Shown here: positions 47,688 through 61,200 of the stretch, piece by piece
Layout of the letters: each line of letters begins with the position of its first letter
Numbering within the stretch: the first letter of the stretch is position 1
Source of the DNA: Megalobrama amblycephala
Taxonomy: Eukaryota; Chordata; Actinopteri; Cypriniformes; Xenocyprididae
Length of the DNA stretch: 64,000 bases
Assembly (NCBI RefSeq): GCF_018812025.1
Contig: NC_063054.1
Location: forward strand, 6,064,582-6,128,581
Direction: 5' to 3'
Notes under the pieces: model-generated
Seen by the model: the letters and a program-made list of their open reading frames with translations, nothing else
What the model was told of the DNA's origin: nothing
Databases searched by the model: none
Program-made: the position numbers and the translations under genes

Positions 47688-50600
47688 GCTACTTCCTGTC
47701 CTTTGAAATGCTATATATTAGAATAGGTTAAATAAAGTACAACAAACACTACCATGATATATAAATAATTAGCAATTTAAATATATCATGGCGTTTTTAA
47801 AAATATATTACTATATATTACATTAATGAGAATCAGGGGGAATGTGCGCACATTGCAAAAAAAAAAAAAAATCTTTATTCAAAATAGGCTTTTTTAATTT
47901 TGGGATAAAATATGATTCAGATATAATGTAGTGAGATATATCTGTAAAATGGATGCATGCATGGTTAGCCATTTCGAAACATGTTAATATTGTTTTGTAA
48001 TACAGTTTGCAATATATGATATGTATAGAACTATACATACAAGGATGTGTATGAGACTATTGGAGTTAATTACAATATCTTAAGTTAACCAATACCAGTC
48101 TAACAGAAATTTGCTTAATGTAATCAGGGATGTAACGATTTGAAAAATGTGTTATTGTAATTGACAAGGGTTTTTGAAAAGTATGATTATTTAGCAAAAT
48201 TTTGAACGTTGATCAATATAGTATTAAAATAACTTCTGATTCATACAGAAGCACAACTGGTCTACAAGACTGTCCAAAACTGTTCCATATGATGATTCTG
48301 TTGGTTTCAGTTTTTTTTTTTTTTTTTTTTTTGAGTGCGTGTGTATTTATTCCATCAGTTGAATGATATCCACAGTGACGAGCTGAAAACAATCCATGTT
48401 TTGCTGCCTTAGGCTCTGATGTTCTCTGTCTGTTCAGAAGAATCGTTTATTATAACATGTTTTAAATCAATCAGCGCTGCTATTTTTAACACATGTGAGC
48501 TCGTCTGTTTGCTCTATTATGTGTACATATCCCTGCATGTTCAAAATTTTATCCATACCATTCAGTCTGCCAACATTCTGCCTTGCAGGCTTAATATTTT
48601 ATATACTAGCAGATCCCTGCCTCTCAGGGGTATTGTTGGTGTCTGCATGTGTATTTTCATTCGTTAAAAAATACAAGGAATGTATACATCAATGAAATAG
48701 TTGAATCTCACGAAACCTGTCAAGAACATGCACAGCTTATATTTCTCACCATAAGTAATAATAGTGAAAAAATAATGAAAAATCATTATTTTTAATACAA
48801 ATATTTTGCTTAAAGGTGCCATTGAATGGAAAATTGAATTTACCTTGGCATAGTTGAATAACAAAAGTACATGAAAATGACATACAGTAAGTCTCAAACA
48901 CCATTGTTTCCTCCTTCTTCTGTAAATCTCATTTGTTTAAAAGACCTCCGGAAAGAATCTCAACATAACACTGACTGTTACGTAACAGTCGGGATCATTA
49001 ATATGTATGCCCCCAATATTTGCATATGCCAGACCATGTTCAAGGCATTAGACAAGCCAGTATTAACGTCTGGATCTGTGCACAGCTGAATCATCAGACT
49101 AGGTAAGCAAGCAAGGACAACAGTGAAAAATGGCAGATGGAGCAATAATAACTGACATGATCCATGATAACATGATAATATATTTGTAAATTTTCTTTCT
49201 AAATAGCATGTTGCTAATGTACTGTTAAATGTGGTAAAAGTTACCATCGTTTCTTACTGTATTCACGGAGACAAGAGCCGTTGTTATTTTCATTTTTAAA
49301 CACTTGCAGTCTGTATAATGCATAAACACAACTTCATTCTTTATAAATCTCTCCAGCAGTGTAGCATTAGCCCGTTAGCCACGGAGCATAGCCTCAAACT
49401 CATTCAGAATCAAATGTAAACATCCAAATAAATACTATACTCACATGATCCGAAGCATGCATGCAGCATCCATGACGAACATTTTGTAAAGATCCATTTG
49501 AGGGTTATATTAGCTGTGTGAACTTTGTTTATGCACTGTATTATAGTCGAGAGCTCGGGGGCAGGGAGCGTGAGATTTAAAGGGGCCACGCGCTGAATCG
49601 GTGCATAGTTAATGATGCCCCAAAATAGCAGTTAAAAAAATTAATAAAAAAAATCTATGGGGTATTTCTTCACAGACACATTCAGGGAACACCTTAGACT
49701 TATATTACATCTTGTGAAAGAACGTTCTAGGGCACCTTTAAAGAAAATGATTCATATCTTTAGGACCAGTAGGATTTTTTATTATTATTATTATTGCCAT
49801 TCGTTTTTATTATGGATCATTAGACTTGAGTTGCTGATATGACCTGTCCACCATTCTTAGGGTACATTTACACGACAACAATGTACTAAAAATGGAAAGG
49901 TTTTTCCTTTGTGTTTTTGAAATGTTCGCGTACAACATTGTCAAAACGATCTCCATTCACGTTGAACCATTAAAAATGACTAAAAATGCTGTACTTCCAG
50001 GCCAGTAGTTGGCGATGTCTCTTTGTAAAGTCTAAAGCGCCTATAGACTGAACACGTAATATGCATGTACATGACGTCACAGTTTTTACAAATTCACATT
50101 TTTGTAGTTTACATGGAGATGATAACGGTAATTGTTTTCAAAAAATTTGCCATTTGAAACCCGCTTTCAAAATGTTGCTTTTTCAGGCCCCCAAAACGCT
50201 TTTGGGTAAATGGATGGCTTAAACGCATAAAAAAATGTCTGTTTTTAGTTGAGAACGGTATTGTGTAAACGGCCCCCTCGTTTTGAAAATACAGAACTGC
50301 AGGAATTAGGTATTTGATGAAAACCTTAACCCAACCGAAACATTCCTCTGGGACGACACAATCCATTCTCATTCAGTCATGACATGATGACATCCCAGCA
50401 CACTTTCCTATCCTAATTTTCAAGTAATTTTTCACAAAAATTAATCTAAATCCCACTGCAAAAATGATTCCCAGTTGATTTGCTGGGCACCATGACACAT
50501 TTTAACATGGCCCTCGGCACAACGTGTTGCTGCTGCTTCTTGGAATCCCATTCCACCCATCAGATTTCCGTTGCTCATCCTCAATTCTGCCCGGATAGAC

Positions 50601-53600
50601 AGTCCTGATTCTTCTCCTTTTCGTTTATCTGCCATCTGCAGGCCGCATAATCCACTTAAGCCATAATTATTCCCCGCTGTTTGCAAGTGGGTGGCTGGTG
50701 GAAGGAGGGATGATGTGAGATTGAAAGTGAGAGTGAGAGATAGAGGCGAGAAAGACAGAGAGAGTAGCGACAAATCAAGTCAGTGCAGATAATTGAATGG
50801 ATTGTTCCAGTGTGCCTTGTGTGAGCTTTTGGCTTTTGTTTTTAAAGTCAGAATGAAACAGCATTCACAAATTGTTGTACTTCTATAATGTGAATATTCA
50901 ATGAAAAAAAAAAAAAATGTAGGACAGGACTTAATTGTATTTCCATTGGGAACTGAGTGCATTGTAAAAAGTGGGCGTTTCATGCTAGAAAAGAGCCAGA
51001 CCTGAATTGGAGTTTACAGTTGATTGTGGAGGAGTACTTCCGTCTTGACTTTTGAGGAGGCTTTTTGGCCGGGAATGTGGAGACTGAAGGTCTAGGTTGT
51101 ATTTGCAAAAACAGTATACTGCAATAATGCGTAAATGGCTGTTTATGTTTCATTGTTTCATTTTTGATCTTACAATTACATTTACAAGAAACTTTCTTTT
51201 AGAAAGCTTTTCCCGGTAAAAGTTTTTGCTTCTTTGGAATGACATGAATCATATGCTTTAAGACCATGAATGTGAGAAATTAAATAGGTCCTAGGGTTGT
51301 AACTGATTGCATGTAATCTGGATTACATAATCAGATTTCAAACATTCAATACTTGTAATTAGATTATATTGCATTTTAAAATACCAATAATCAGACAACA
51401 GTTCTATTGATCAAATGATTACTTAAAGGTGCCCTAGATTCAAAAATTGAATTTACCTCGGCATAGTTAAATAACAAGAGTTCAGTATATGGAAATGACA
51501 TACAGTGAGTCTCAAACTCCATTGTTTCCTCCTTCTTATATAAATCTCATTTGTTTAAAAGACCTCCGAAGAACAGGCGAATCTCAACATAACACCGACT
51601 GTAACGTAACAGTCGGGGTGAACGCCCCAATATTTGCATATGCCAGCCCATGATCGAGGCATTAGACAAGGGCAGCCAGTATTAACCTCTGGATGTGCAC
51701 AGCTGAATCATCAGACTAGGTAAGCAAGCAAGTACAATAGCAAAAAATGGCAGATGGAGCAATAATAACTGACATGATTCATGATAACATGATATTTTTA
51801 GTGATATTTGTAAATTGTCTTTCTAAATGTTTCGTTAGCATCTTGCTAATATACTGTTAAATGTAGTTAAAGTTACCATCGTTTCTTACTGTATTCACGG
51901 AGACAAGAGCCGTCGCTATTTTCATTTTTAAACACTTGCAGTCTGTATAATGCATAAACACAACTTTTAGCTTTAGCCACGGATCATACTATCAAACTCA
52001 TTCAGAATCAAATGTAAACATCCAAATAAATACTATACTTACGCGATTAGACATGCTGCATGATGAACACTTTGTAAAGATCCATTTTGAGGGTTATATT
52101 AGCTGTGTGAACTTTTTTTATGTTGTTTAAGGCAAGCGCGAGCTCTTGGGGCGTGGAGTACAAGATTTAAAGGGCCACACACCCTGAATCGGTTCATTTC
52201 TAATGATGCCCCAAAATAGGCAGTTAAAAAAATGAATTAAAAAAAATCTATGGGGTATTTTGAGCTGAAAATTCACAGACACATTCAGGGGACACCTTAG
52301 ACTTATATTACATCTTTTTAAAAAAAAGTTCTAGGGCACCTTTAATATTCACAAAATGGCATTAAATTGATAAAAAGTAACATTTTAATCAATATGGTAC
52401 ATGATTATGCTATTCAAATCAATGTGATAAACAAGTTAGGTCAAAAGCAATCTACAAGTAATTAAAAAGTTGTATATGTTCTTCAAAATATCTTCTTGTG
52501 TCTTCAACAGAAGAAAGAACTTCATGCAGGTTTAGAACAACTTGAGGGTAAATGATGACAGAATTTTCATTTTTGGGTGAACTATCCCTTTAAGCACCAG
52601 AACAGCATATTCTAATGATTTTTGAAGGATCATGTGACACTGAAGACTGGAGTAATGAGGCTGAAAATCCAGCTTTGCCAACACAAGAATAGAGCAGTTA
52701 TTTTAAATTGTAATAATATTTCACAATATTGGTATTTTTACTGTATTTTTTTTTTTTTTTAATCAAAAACATGCAGCTTTAAGGAATTTCTTTCAAAAAC
52801 ATAAACCTTAAACATTACCCTCCCCAGACTTTGGTTTGTGAGATTTACATCTTTAATCAATTTACTGATTTTGTTGTTCCTATGACAACATGTAATTAGA
52901 GATACATATTCACAACATTTCAAAATGATTGGTGTTAATGTAATTAATGTTATTGTTTATCATATGAGATCTAATTTAAATTTGGTGCATTTTGATGCCA
53001 TGTTGACTCTAAAACTCACACAGTCTGACTGTTGTTTAGTTGATCCACGAGTGTTTGTGTGGTGCATCTTGGGGTCTATGTCTATGCAGCAATGTGTGCA
53101 TCTGTGATGAGGGGGTTTCCTGGGAGATAATCTCCCTGCGTTGAGAGGCACAGAATACAAAATAGAGGTGAGACGAGAGGCCGTTTCACACCTCTTGTTT
53201 TTCTGTCGCACTCATTCCTTTCTTCCGTCTCACTCCTGCCCCTCTAATCTTCCAGCTCCACTTGTCTTTCATTCCCTCCCCTCGCGCCTCTAAAATGTCA
53301 GCTGCTCTTTCCGAAAGATCAAATGCAGCCAATGCAGTGGATGCAGCCCCCCGTGATATGAGACGCATTGACTTCCATGGCCTGCTGTGGGAGTATACTT
53401 GCCCCTCGTGATTTGGTAAATGTTCGTGGAGGAGGATTTAGGGAGATGTGTTATATTGACGCCCTGCAGTGATTCAGATGGGAGAGAGAAAAAAAAGTGA
53501 GTGTGCGATGAGTCAGAGGTGGGGTAAACGAAAGAGAAATGCATAATCAATTGTCACAAAAATCTCTCCATCCTCATCTGATGGACTACATGGAAATAGA

Positions 53601-55029
53601 GACAGGAAAACAGGAAAAATGCTGTCGTTCATTACGAGTATTTGTTCACAAATAAAAACAGACAAGTAAAAAAAATGCATAAGGCACTTTCCATGAATAG
53701 GAAGCATCCAGTTTTTTTTATTCCAGTAATTTTTTGAAGGACTGGAGGCGCAAATCGTCACAGGGCTTTGTAGATTAGTCTAAAACAGAGAGTGTGACGC
53801 AGAATGATCTAATTCAAGTGAACTTTAATGAAACACAGAGCAAACACTACATATTCACATACATTAATGTTAATGCAGAACACAGAACTAAGGGTACGTT
53901 TACACGACAACGATGTAGTAAAAACGGAAACGTTTTTCCTTTGTGCGATAGTGATTGACGTATAGATATATTTAAAGGATTAGTTCACTTTCAAATTAAA
54001 ATTTCCTGATAATTTACTCACCCCCATGTCATCCAAGATGTCCATGTCTTTCTTTCTTCAGTCAAAAAGAAATTAAGGTTTTTGATGAAAACATTCCAGG
54101 ATTTTTCTCCATATAGTGGACTTCAATGGCCTCCAAACGGTTGAAGGTCAAAATTATGATGAGCATTTATGGTTAAAACGTATATAATTTTATTTTATTT
54201 TTTTTAGAAAATGAGTGATGGTTTCTCTAGATAAGACCCTTATTCCTCGTCTGGAATCGTGTAGAATGCTTTGAAGCTGCACTGAAACTAATTCTGACCT
54301 TCAACCGTTTGGGCTCCATTGAAGTCCACTATATGGAGAAAAATCCTGAAATGTTTTCATCAAAAAACTTAATTTCTTTTCGACAGAAGAAAGAAGGACA
54401 TGGACATCTTGGATGACATGGGGGTAAATTATCAGGAAATTTTAATTTGAAAATGAACTAATCCTTTAATATTATCATATTATTTGGCAGCTGGTATATT
54501 AGGCTGCTGTCACTTTAAGACCTGATGAACAGATCCATTATACTGTTACACATAATTTCTTCCTCAGCTGTTTATGTTCACTTACATAACTGACTGTTTA
54601 CATGAATACTCACCATTTTGAAATTATTTTATGTGTATTTGACTGTTTAAGTGCAATAAGCAGCAAAAAATAACTCAGTTTTGAACTGAGAGGCGGCTTT
54701 ATGTGTGCACACTTTGGGTGTGAGCACAAAATCTGAATTTAAAATTATGCACAATACACGCAATCCAATGTTGAAATTCAGGCCCTGTAACACCAACAAT
54801 ATTCATCGGAGCAAATGAAACGAGTAAGTGAGGGGAGGCGAGTTTGTGTGTCAACTCACTGTCGGAGAGATGAGAGAGCGAGAAAGCGCACCTGCTATCT
54901 ATTCTGAGGAAAATGAGTATTGAAAGCGTTTCAGATATTTCAGTATCGTTATGTATCAAAAACAATTTTGACAATACTACTTTGCACTTAGTTTAATATT
55001 TCAGATGCTTTTTTAAAAGACTACATTTG

Positions 55030-55091
<62 letters not shown>

Positions 55092-55183
55092 GGCTAGTAA
55101 AGTGGCTAGTAGGCATTACACAATGGCTGCATTACACACCACTGCAGAAATCCACCCGCATTTGGCGGGTGCTAAAAGATTAG

Positions 55184-55245
<62 letters not shown>

Positions 55246-58200
55246 CTTTTATTATCATTTATTTATTTATTTAAAGGGGCTATGTAGAATTCAGAAACCC
55301 TTGTTATTAGCGACACCGGTGGCCATTAAGTGAACTGCAGCCAGAAACGTATTGTTTGTGCTCGCACTCGTCCACACATAATGTACAAGAGACTGAATGT
55401 GATCCAAGGCCCCGATATACTCATGGCACATTTCTTTGCTTTGAAGTAAAAAGAAGTTGGAAATACCAATTTGGATTGATGTTGTTAACAAACATCCCGA
55501 CATCGCCAATGCTGCTTAGAGTGACATTTAGATATGTTAATATGAGCTGCACGCTTTCTTTCACATAAAAATCAGTCTACAAGCTTTCATAAACAACCTA
55601 GGAAGTCGGGGACAGTTAATTTTTATTACAAGCTGTTTATGGGTCAATGATGTGATGGATCATTTTTTTGTCCGAAGGCCTTAATAATAATAATAAAAAA
55701 CAAAGATATGACATCCAATGTAAGGTAGATCTCTTTTATTGAATCCAAAAGGTTTTAATTATATTTTGCTACAAGGTATTTTAAAGATTTTGAAGTGTCA
55801 AATGGTCATTTGGTTTAACCGTCCAAAGGCCAATACAGCCATTTCATTTGTGATTAAAATATCTGAAAATGTAATAAATGTATACATTTTTTTATTCTGG
55901 CATTTTATAACATCATACAGTATATTAACATAGTGCAAAATGGTATTAAAATTATGTGTAGAAGTCATTGCTTTGTTATGAGAAAAAATGTCCGGAAAAA
56001 TTAATTTCATTGATGTCATTCGGAGTAACCAATATAAAGGGACCATTTTGGATCAAGTCATGCGGTCAATATCATGTGACAAGATGTGACATCATCAAAG
56101 GGTCACATGGTCATGAAGCAAAGTAACTAACTCTCTTTTAACTGTTTGAAAAATTCATGTTTTCACTTGCTCATACACATGTCCTGAAACATCAGATCAT
56201 TCGGTACAACTGCTATAAAACATGGAAAATGTTGTAATATTTCAAAAACATGTACTAAATATAAAATGTTTGATTGTCCTTTTGTTAGTTAGCTAGCAGC
56301 TAGATATCAGCCTGTTATCATTGTTTGAAAATATTGTCATTCGGTAAAACCAAATTTTAGTTTGACTTTTTTGATGACAAATTTTGTCCATCTTGTAAAA
56401 AATGACAAAAGCAGTGTTGATTGATTATAAAAACCAGATCATCTCATTAACACTTAATAAAACTTCAGAATTAATTATATCTCCATTGTTTTTTTACACT
56501 TTTAAAAACCTTATTCGTCAGTGACCCTTATACATTGGCAGTGAAAAAAGAGTTTAATATATGAAAATGCGTACATATAGCCCATTTAATATTTATTAAA
56601 AGAAAATAACAAAAACACCTCAGTCAGGGAATTAAACTGTACTTAGACAAGTTTTGGTCATTTTGGTGACCCAAATTGTGGTAACAGGGTTGCAAAAATT
56701 TCAAACCTCATAAAAAATAAATACAATAGCTCATATAAGATTTAGTGAGGTAGACAATCCTTTTCTGAAGTTTAAGCACCTCCTTTCAAACTTTTTAAGA
56801 GTTTCAGGCCTTGTTTCAAACCTTATTAGTGGAAAGTGTCATAAATGTGTGGTATAAATATTCCCCAAGCAGCAGTGCTCTATAGATTAACTAGGTGGAT
56901 CTACGTGCACAGAAGGTTGTGCATGCGAATGATCTTTTGATGAAGTCGCAAGCTGTCTCATCGCATTCCTATCTTAATTCATCTCGTTGCTCACGAACGC
57001 ACCTGTGTGAGGGACCCCCAGTCACACGAAACATCAGCGCAGTGGCATCGGCCCAAAGAGGTTAATTACGCCTGTCGCTGCACGCTCATTCTCACCGTGA
57101 CAGTTTCATGCATGAAGCTTCAAGATGTTCGCAAGTTTGATGACACTTTCTTAATTGCTGTCGCTATTATTTTGTAACATGATTGCAAGCGCCACCCGGC
57201 ACTCTCTTTGCTCTGTTGGCAGGATCTCCAGCGGTCTGTCAGGGCTGCATGGGAAAAGTAACCTCAGACTCAAGCAGGAATAAGTGGAATCCCTGATAGG
57301 GAGCGGAGAATTTATACACTTACCCTCATGAGAGGTTGCCTACTGCGAAAAACCATGAAAAAGATATATATTGGGAAAACGGCCCTTAAAACCTCTCGAA
57401 ATGGTTGTAAACATCAGAAAAAGAGGTAAGATACTCTCTCAACCCCGCCGTCCGCCCACCACAGTCATCCCATCAACCATGTGCATCCGTCGAGTGCTGA
57501 ACTCATAGTGCTGTGACAGATTGGTTCCACCCTTACCATCATGAGTGCTACTGCTACAAGTGTTGACCAATGAATGTGCTATTGTACACACTACATACAG
57601 TACGATAATCATGCTCTCCAGTCCACTTGTGACTATGGAAGTGTTATTGGATTGCTAAATAGGGCTGTTCAAAAAATTAGTAAACCAATATATGAACCAA
57701 CACTTCTCAATATATACAGTATATTGGGTAACAAGTGGAGAAAATTATGCAGTTTCATATACAGACTATGACCAGTGTAGACATCTACTTACATTTACCT
57801 CCACCTCGTGTCCTTCGTATATGACAAATTCATATGAAGTAGAGTCCGGGCTAGTTGTCACACTATAGGGCTTTCGCACTATGCTTAAGCCCGGGTTATT
57901 GTCGTTCTAAACACCGCTTTTAACCCTGGGTAAAGGAGCGTTTCACACTTAGCACCTGCTCTCCGTGCATCATACCCACTTTACCCTCAGTTTCTGGTTT
58001 TATTTTGAAGAAACCATGAAAACACCAGACACTTATTATATTAATATATATTAATATTAAAATATGTGTTTTATTAGCAACTGTTTGGATGAATACATTC
58101 CTCGACAGAAAACTAATCATGTTATATAGCTCAACAAAGTAAGTTGTGTTGTTTAAAGGGATAGTTCACCCAAAAATGAAAATTTGATGTTTATCTGCTT

Positions 58201-61200
58201 ACCTCCAGGTCATCCAAGATGTAGGTGACTTTGTTTCTTCAGTAGAACACAAATGATGATTTTTAATTCCAACCGTTACTGTCAGTCGTATAATGCATGG
58301 CAATGGTAACAAAATCTATGAGAGTAAAAAAAAAACATGCACAGACAAATCCAAATTAAACCCTGCTGCTCGTGACGACACATTGATGTCCTGAGACACT
58401 AAACAATGGGTTTGTGCGAGAAACCGAACAGTATTTATATCATTTTTTACCTCTAATACACCACTATGTCCAACTGCCTTGAGCGGCATCCGGTGCGTGA
58501 GGTGTGTATGCTCTCTGGCGTAGTTTAAACATGGTGCCTGTAGTACAACAGTTGTTATACAAATGGAAGTAAACAACTAAAAAACATGGTTTTATTACAT
58601 CAAAACTTCATTTTATTTTGTTACTTTTCATAAGGGCAGCTTTACAAATAAAAAGGACACATACAAAGATCTTGTTCACATACCTCGGTTGGATGTGGAA
58701 AAACCATAGGCACAGCTGATGGTTTAAGTCGTGCGTGGTCCTCTCCTGGGTATGTAAAATCATCAGGGGAAAAATGATCGCTGCAGACCCTCAACAACTT
58801 TAGTACATTAATGGGTGTGTTGATATCCAGCCGAAGAGCGATCAACCATAACTTCAGGCGAGCAGGCTCAGAAGTTGGGAACATGTGGAAAGTCACCACT
58901 CCCGAATGAGTTTGCGCGAGAGAACGTAATCTTTTAGTTTTAAGCCGGTTTGAACAATCCGGATAAGCGCAAGTAAGTACCATTTTGATTAGCCGTCGTA
59001 CCTACAATGTTTGTGCACTGTGTAAACAATGAGTGACGGATATGCGCGAGAGATTACTTCCGCCGCTTGCGTAAACTCACGCACCAGATGCTGTGCGCGC
59101 GCTCAAGGCAGTTGGACATAGTGGTGTTTTAGAGGTAAAAAATTATATAAATACTGTTCGGTTTCTTGCACAGACTGATCGTTTCGTGTCTTAGGACATC
59201 AATGTGTCGTCACGAGCAGCAGAGTTTAATTTGGATTTGTCTGTGCATGATTTTTTTTACTCTCATACATTTTGTTACCATTGACATGCATTATATGACT
59301 GACAGACTGTAACGGTTGGACTTAAAAATCATCATTTGCGTTCAACTGAAGAAACAAAGTCACCTACTTTTTGGATGCCCTGGGGGTAAGCAGATAAACA
59401 TCAAATTTTCATTTTTGGGTGAACTATCCCTTTAAATCTCGTTTTCTTGATTTACAACGAGTACCATGTTTTACCATGACTAATATTGATCTAGCTTACT
59501 GCAGTGTGCAACAAGTGTCTTATAGTAGGGGGCGAGTGAATGCAGAGTAGCACTATAACAACTTTCAACACACAAATGTATTTAATATGATAAATCAGTG
59601 CTGCTTTACCTCACATACGCTTGACCGGAAGAAGCGGCGCCGGCGAGTGCAACAAAATAAAAGTTCCGCTCCTCTCGAGATGTGTGTCCTGCTCGTCTCT
59701 CATTAGCAATCACTCCAGCGGCCTCATTTCTGCTCGTACAGCACGGAGTCCTGCACTGCTTCATACAACGTTAATAATCTCATTTATGAACATAATTTCT
59801 GATCGCATATGGCTTAAATGTTAAATATAAAATTAAAATACTATATTAATGTTGTTTCAACAGTAGGCCTACATTAATTTGGGATTCAATGTGAAATTAT
59901 ATTTATGATTATAATTGAATGTTTCATGTGATTATTTGCAATTATTTACAGAAATCTGTTTGATTAATTTGTGATTTTTTTTTTTTTTTAATCAGTCGAC
60001 AACCCTAGTTTTCACTATTTAATTTTATGAATTTTTGTTTATTTTTAATTCACCAGCTCACTTGCAAACACAAAGTGAACACTATTGCAATGAACCCACC
60101 ACCCTCCCCAATGTGATTTCAGCAGAGGGATCTCCAACTGCTAACCCCATCCCCCGACAAACGTGATTTCGGATTGTTGTAGCTAATATATTATTAGCAG
60201 AGTGTTCTCTGACATTTCTTGGAATATCATAAATAACATGATATATGAATTATAATGGTAATTATTCATCATAATATTACCATGGTGCTTACTATATTTT
60301 GTAAAGAGAATCCAGCTTTCATTTTAAGCCGGGCTTAATGCTTTGGCTTAATGCGTCTCTATGATTCTACGAGTCTCTATTGAGGCAGCACAAGTGATAA
60401 TAGTGTGTGAATCTGTGCGGTGTGTGTTCTGCTGTACATGTGGCCTGCTGAGAATTGGTGTGAGCTGTCTTGCATGTGTGTATCGATTGTCAGTACATTT
60501 ATCTCTCAGACATGTTACATTCTCACTGCTTCAGACACGTGTTGTCTGACCGTCTAATCAAGCTTGGTTTGTGGCATGCTCAAAGCCGCCAGCTCTATCA
60601 GCAGCCAGAAAAGTCATTACCGTTCACCACATATCTGTCCATCAATACTAAACCATTAAGAGCTGTCAGTGGTTCTCTTACGTATCGCAAAAAGCTACGT
60701 TTGGTTCCATCCATCTCTCTCACCCCATCCCCGCTTGTGTGTTTGATCTATAAATAGACTGTCTGTACATGGCATTGGTCATGTGACTAAGGATCAATGT
60801 GGGAAATGGGAAAAAAAAAAAGAGTGTTGGGGATTAAAAAGGTCAGTAAACTTGATTTATCAAAGCACTCTTGACACGAGTGTGTTTGAGTTACATTAAA
60901 TGTGATCAGTGGGTTGTATGACAGTTATTGATCACGTCACTGACAATGAAGCGAAATGCATTCGTAAATCTGGCCCAAACTGAGATTCATTTCTCAATGA
61001 AGTTCATCCAAATACAATCCCATTATTGATCTTGAATCTCTGCCTGATCCCTGTAAAAAGGATTCATGGACTATTTTTGTGAGATTTTGTCATATGAAGT
61101 AAATGTAATCATGTGCGTATCTATATGTAGCTCTCTGCAGGAACAGAAGGAAGACCTGCGGAAGCGTCTCTCATACACCACTCATAAGCTGGAGCTTTTA

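Larger units (their letters stand above)
57960..59815. mobile_element. Family B TTAA element, split by a later insertion
   Basis: 57960-58152 (TTTCTGGTTTTATTTTGAAG, GACAGAAAACTAATCATG) and 59436-59815 (TTTTCTTGATTTACAACGAG, ACGTTAATAATCTCATTTAT) align with consecutive parts of 32412-33197. The outer termini are lost. Confidence 0.7.

Noticed and set aside
50441..50773. 110-codon minus-strand frame in a begain intron
   Set aside because: No splice sites, start context or recognisable domain; Ser/Leu composition comes from CT-rich DNA.
58316..58576. 86-codon minus-strand frame in the left arm of the THAP element
   Set aside because: It lies wholly within the inverted arm; the opposite arm does not preserve the same reading, so no second transposase domain is claimed.
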